Source: Halogeometricum sp. S1BR25-6
GTDB lineage: Archaea > Halobacteriota > Halobacteria > Halobacteriales > Haloferacaceae
Direction of reading: 5' to 3'
DNA length: 64,000 bases
NCBI RefSeq assembly: GCF_031624495.1
Contig: NZ_JAMQOP010000005.1
Coordinates: forward strand, 1-64,000
Shown here: positions 62,253 to 64,000 of the stretch, piece after piece
Layout of the letters: each line of letters begins with the position of its first letter
Position numbering within the stretch: position 1 is the first letter of the stretch
The notes under the pieces: generated by a model
What the model saw: the letters and a program-made list of their open reading frames with translations, nothing else
Told to the model about the DNA's origin: nothing
Database searches by the model: none
Made by a program: the position numbers and the translations under genes

Positions 62253-63198
62253 CTACCCAGGCGGATTCAAAAACCTATTAGGGACTTTCAGGCGGGTCGA
62301 ATCGTCGTCTACCGGTGCAAGCGGGTCTGTAGGACCAGGGTTTTCGCGTGCTGCGAGCACGTCAAGATATTGTCTGAACTGCTCGGCAAATTGCTCAGAG
62401 TCGACAAATATCTCTCTTGCCGCCAGGACTAATTCCTGTACAGACGCTGTCGCGTTCGATATGTCGTCTTCAGCTGTCTCTCGGAATGCAACCGGAGCCA
62501 TACCCATGAACTGTCGGTCGGGACCGAATTTACAGAGGCCACAGCTGAACTTCTCGGGAGTGAACTGTTGACCGTACCACTGGTGATCGGGGCAGACGAA
62601 CCCTTTCCATGGTTCATCAAGTCCATGAACAGCGACCTCCAACCCGTCATCATCGAGAATACCGGTGAAGTAGGCGCCATTGAACCCCTTGTCGTTATGT
62701 AGATATCCCGTATTGAGTGCGGTTTTGAACTGACGTGCTCGATGCGTATCGCCACAGATGTAGGCACTAGCGGACGATTGGAAGAATGCCTCCTGAGAGA
62801 TGCCGTGAGTGAGAAGGATATCTTCTGGGCCAGCATCGGCCGGATTAGTTGTAAATCGCTGTCCATCGACCTAGTTCACCGCCCGCCTGGAGACGGTGAC
62901 CGATACCCAGTTCGTATTCTTCCGAGACATGCGTCACTGAGCCACCGAATGTCCGTTCCTTATCCCGATTGCCGTAAATGTAGATGAGAGTGCCGCGTTC
63001 CGCTAATGTCCGGAAATACGATTCCACGGCCCGGAGCTGGTTAACGCCCGTCTCAAGATCAGTCTTGTAGGTATTCGTGATATCTCCGGTATGGATTATG
63101 AAGTCGAATTCCTCACCCTCCGTGGCTTCAACCAGTTTCTCGAGTGATTCAGTATCTCCATGATTGTCTCCACAGGCGAGGATCCGCTGATGGACCAT
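62253..63198 (-). pseudogene. Calcineurin-like phosphoesterase, frameshifted
   Basis: From ATG 63198 the product reads MVHQRILACGDNHGDTESL and has the metal-binding motifs GDNHGD, HTGDITN and GNRDKE. The frame runs to a stop at about 62845, but a second frame continues as TTNPADAGPEDILLTHGISQ, ICGDTHRARQFK and GLDEPWKGFVCPDHQWYGQQ to 62253. One base gained or lost near 62865 explains this; a sequencing error or a real mutation is possible. The C-terminal part adds a CPDH...CGLC cysteine set. If restored, it would be a metal-dependent nuclease or phosphatase of about 314 residues. Confidence 0.75.
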
Positions 63199-63458
63199 AT
63201 CTGGAAGTGATACGCAGTTGCGATAAGACCACCGTTGGATTGCCGACTTGTCGTCTGTAATCCAGATAAGGAGAACGTTCAAGCAGTCCACGTATCTATG
63301 CTCAGGTGATTGTGTTTTCCAGAGTCTTAACTAACACCTTAAGTGGAACGACCACATCAATACGTCCACCCTCTGTCGCCGTCTACTCGGCGGGGGCTGA
63401 CGGTTCGCGATATTGATTCAGAGACTCCTGTATTATCTGAAAACGGGGTTAGTTACTC

Positions 63459-64000
63459 CTATACCTTCCAACCCATTCTCGCTGCTGAAACATTGTGTTC
63501 ACGCAGGAACTGCTTCTTCTGTTCAAGCGGCCATGAATCACCATACCGCTTTGCATAGTACATGCGCGTACTATCCTCCTTAGTCTCTTGGTTGGATTTG
63601 TTCTTTTTCTGCTTCCTGTCGTTGCCGTTCTTTGATTCCTTCTTGTTCTCAGATTGGTTCTTCGATGAGTTCTCTCCGAGGTCTTGATTAGCTTTATCTT
63701 CTGACATCGTATTCTCAGCATCCGGGTCACAGGTTGGCCCACTGTCCATCCGGTCATGAAACGTCTCTTGGCTGTCTCCGGTTGTGCCAGAGGACGGTTC
63801 TATCAGAGAAAGCATTCTATCCGCGCTGTAGATGTGCTCCGCTAAGTTAGCATAGTAGTGGGCACAACTATCCTCCGAAGAGCGGTGTGGGGCCCGAGTC
63901 CCTAACGTCCTCCAGTTCCCGACAAGCACTAATCGTTTGCGAGCACGGGTGAGCGCGACGTTAAGACGTCGCGGACCAACATCTGGGAATTCCAGGAAGC
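63459..64000 (-). CDS. SF1 helicase (DNA2/NAM7-like), C-terminal part only
   Basis: At the window edge the minus strand reads FPDVGPRRLNVALTRARKRL and then VLVGNW, the motif V/VI region of Upf1/DNA2-type SF1B helicases. The start lies beyond the window. After the helicase core comes a conserved tail with TTGDSQETFHDRMDS, a long Lys/Asn/Ser-rich low-complexity linker (63590-63700) and a final ordered piece (YYAKRYGDSWPLEQKKQF). Helicases of this type join defence or repair complexes. The tail motif GDSQETFHDR matches GDSQGTFHDR in the TRAM protein at 6939-7364. Confidence 0.85.
   Translation of the reverse strand, partial: FLEFPDVGPRRLNVALTRARKRLVLVGNWRTLGTRAPHRSSEDSCAHYYANLAEHIYSADRMLSLIEPSSGTTGDSQETFHDRMDSGPTCDPDAENTMSEDKANQDLGENSSKNQSENKKESKNGNDRKQKKNKSNQETKEDSTRMYYAKRYGDSWPLEQKKQFLREHNVSAARMGWKV

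Overview
The window is haloarchaeal. The predicted proteins are strongly acidic. Families typical of Halobacteria recur: an Orc1/Cdc6 initiator with its own repeats, a ParA with an AGGVGKT P-loop, DUF6788-, DUF7342- and DUF7509-like proteins, an MNT/HEPN pair, a Natronobacterium-type Argonaute and IS1341-type TnpB relics. The replicon looks like a plasmid, megaplasmid or integrated plasmid. It has an origin with inverted initiator repeats, a partition operon, a degenerate rolling-circle Rep gene and several integrase genes or relics. It shows no rRNA, ribosomal-protein or central-metabolism genes, and I saw no tRNA. Base composition is mosaic: about 20-25 kb is visibly AT-rich, while 8.7-9.4, 41.2-42.6 and 60.9-62.2 kb are GC-rich.

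Layout. 0-12.9 kb is accessory DNA: an ArdC-like protein, PD-(D/E)XK nucleases, a lipoprotein, an EVE protein and a TRAM protein, broken up by three integrase relics, a truncated IS5-type element and a duplicated DUF7509 fragment. 13-16.6 kb is the replication origin and Orc1/Cdc6. 16.8-17.5 kb is a TnpB relic with its 3' structured RNA end. 17.7-19.7 kb holds an adenine methylase and an Mrr-type nuclease fused to a PH-like domain. 20-25 kb is an AT-rich block with an exported PKD protein and its coupled partner, a phosphatase relic and a GIY-YIG protein.

25-39 kb is the most striking region and a candidate undescribed defence-type system. A leftward operon encodes a 711-aa unknown protein, a BrxD-like ATPase, an ATPase preceded by a zinc ribbon and an RNA polymerase subunit H (RpoH/Rpb5)-like domain, and a NucS-like nuclease. 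A rightward operon encodes AddB-like and AddA-like helicase-nuclease subunits. A relic of a second adenine methylase sits between the two operons.

39-43.4 kb holds the ParA operon with palindromic and repeated sites, the Rep pseudogene, and an intact IS6-type element with a perfect 8-bp target duplication. 43.4-49.1 kb has a HEPN-like protein, two membrane-anchored proteins and a DUF4143-type ATPase. 49.5-57.9 kb is an Argonaute locus: an MBL-fold protein, a coiled-coil nuclease, a long pAgo with a complete DEDD tetrad, and a PLD-P-loop fusion. 58.8-59.0 kb may encode a structured RNA. 59-64 kb has a broken DUF7342 gene, an MNT/HEPN pair, an intact tyrosine recombinase, a frameshifted phosphoesterase and the end of an SF1 helicase.

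All domain names come from reading motifs by eye. No database search was run.
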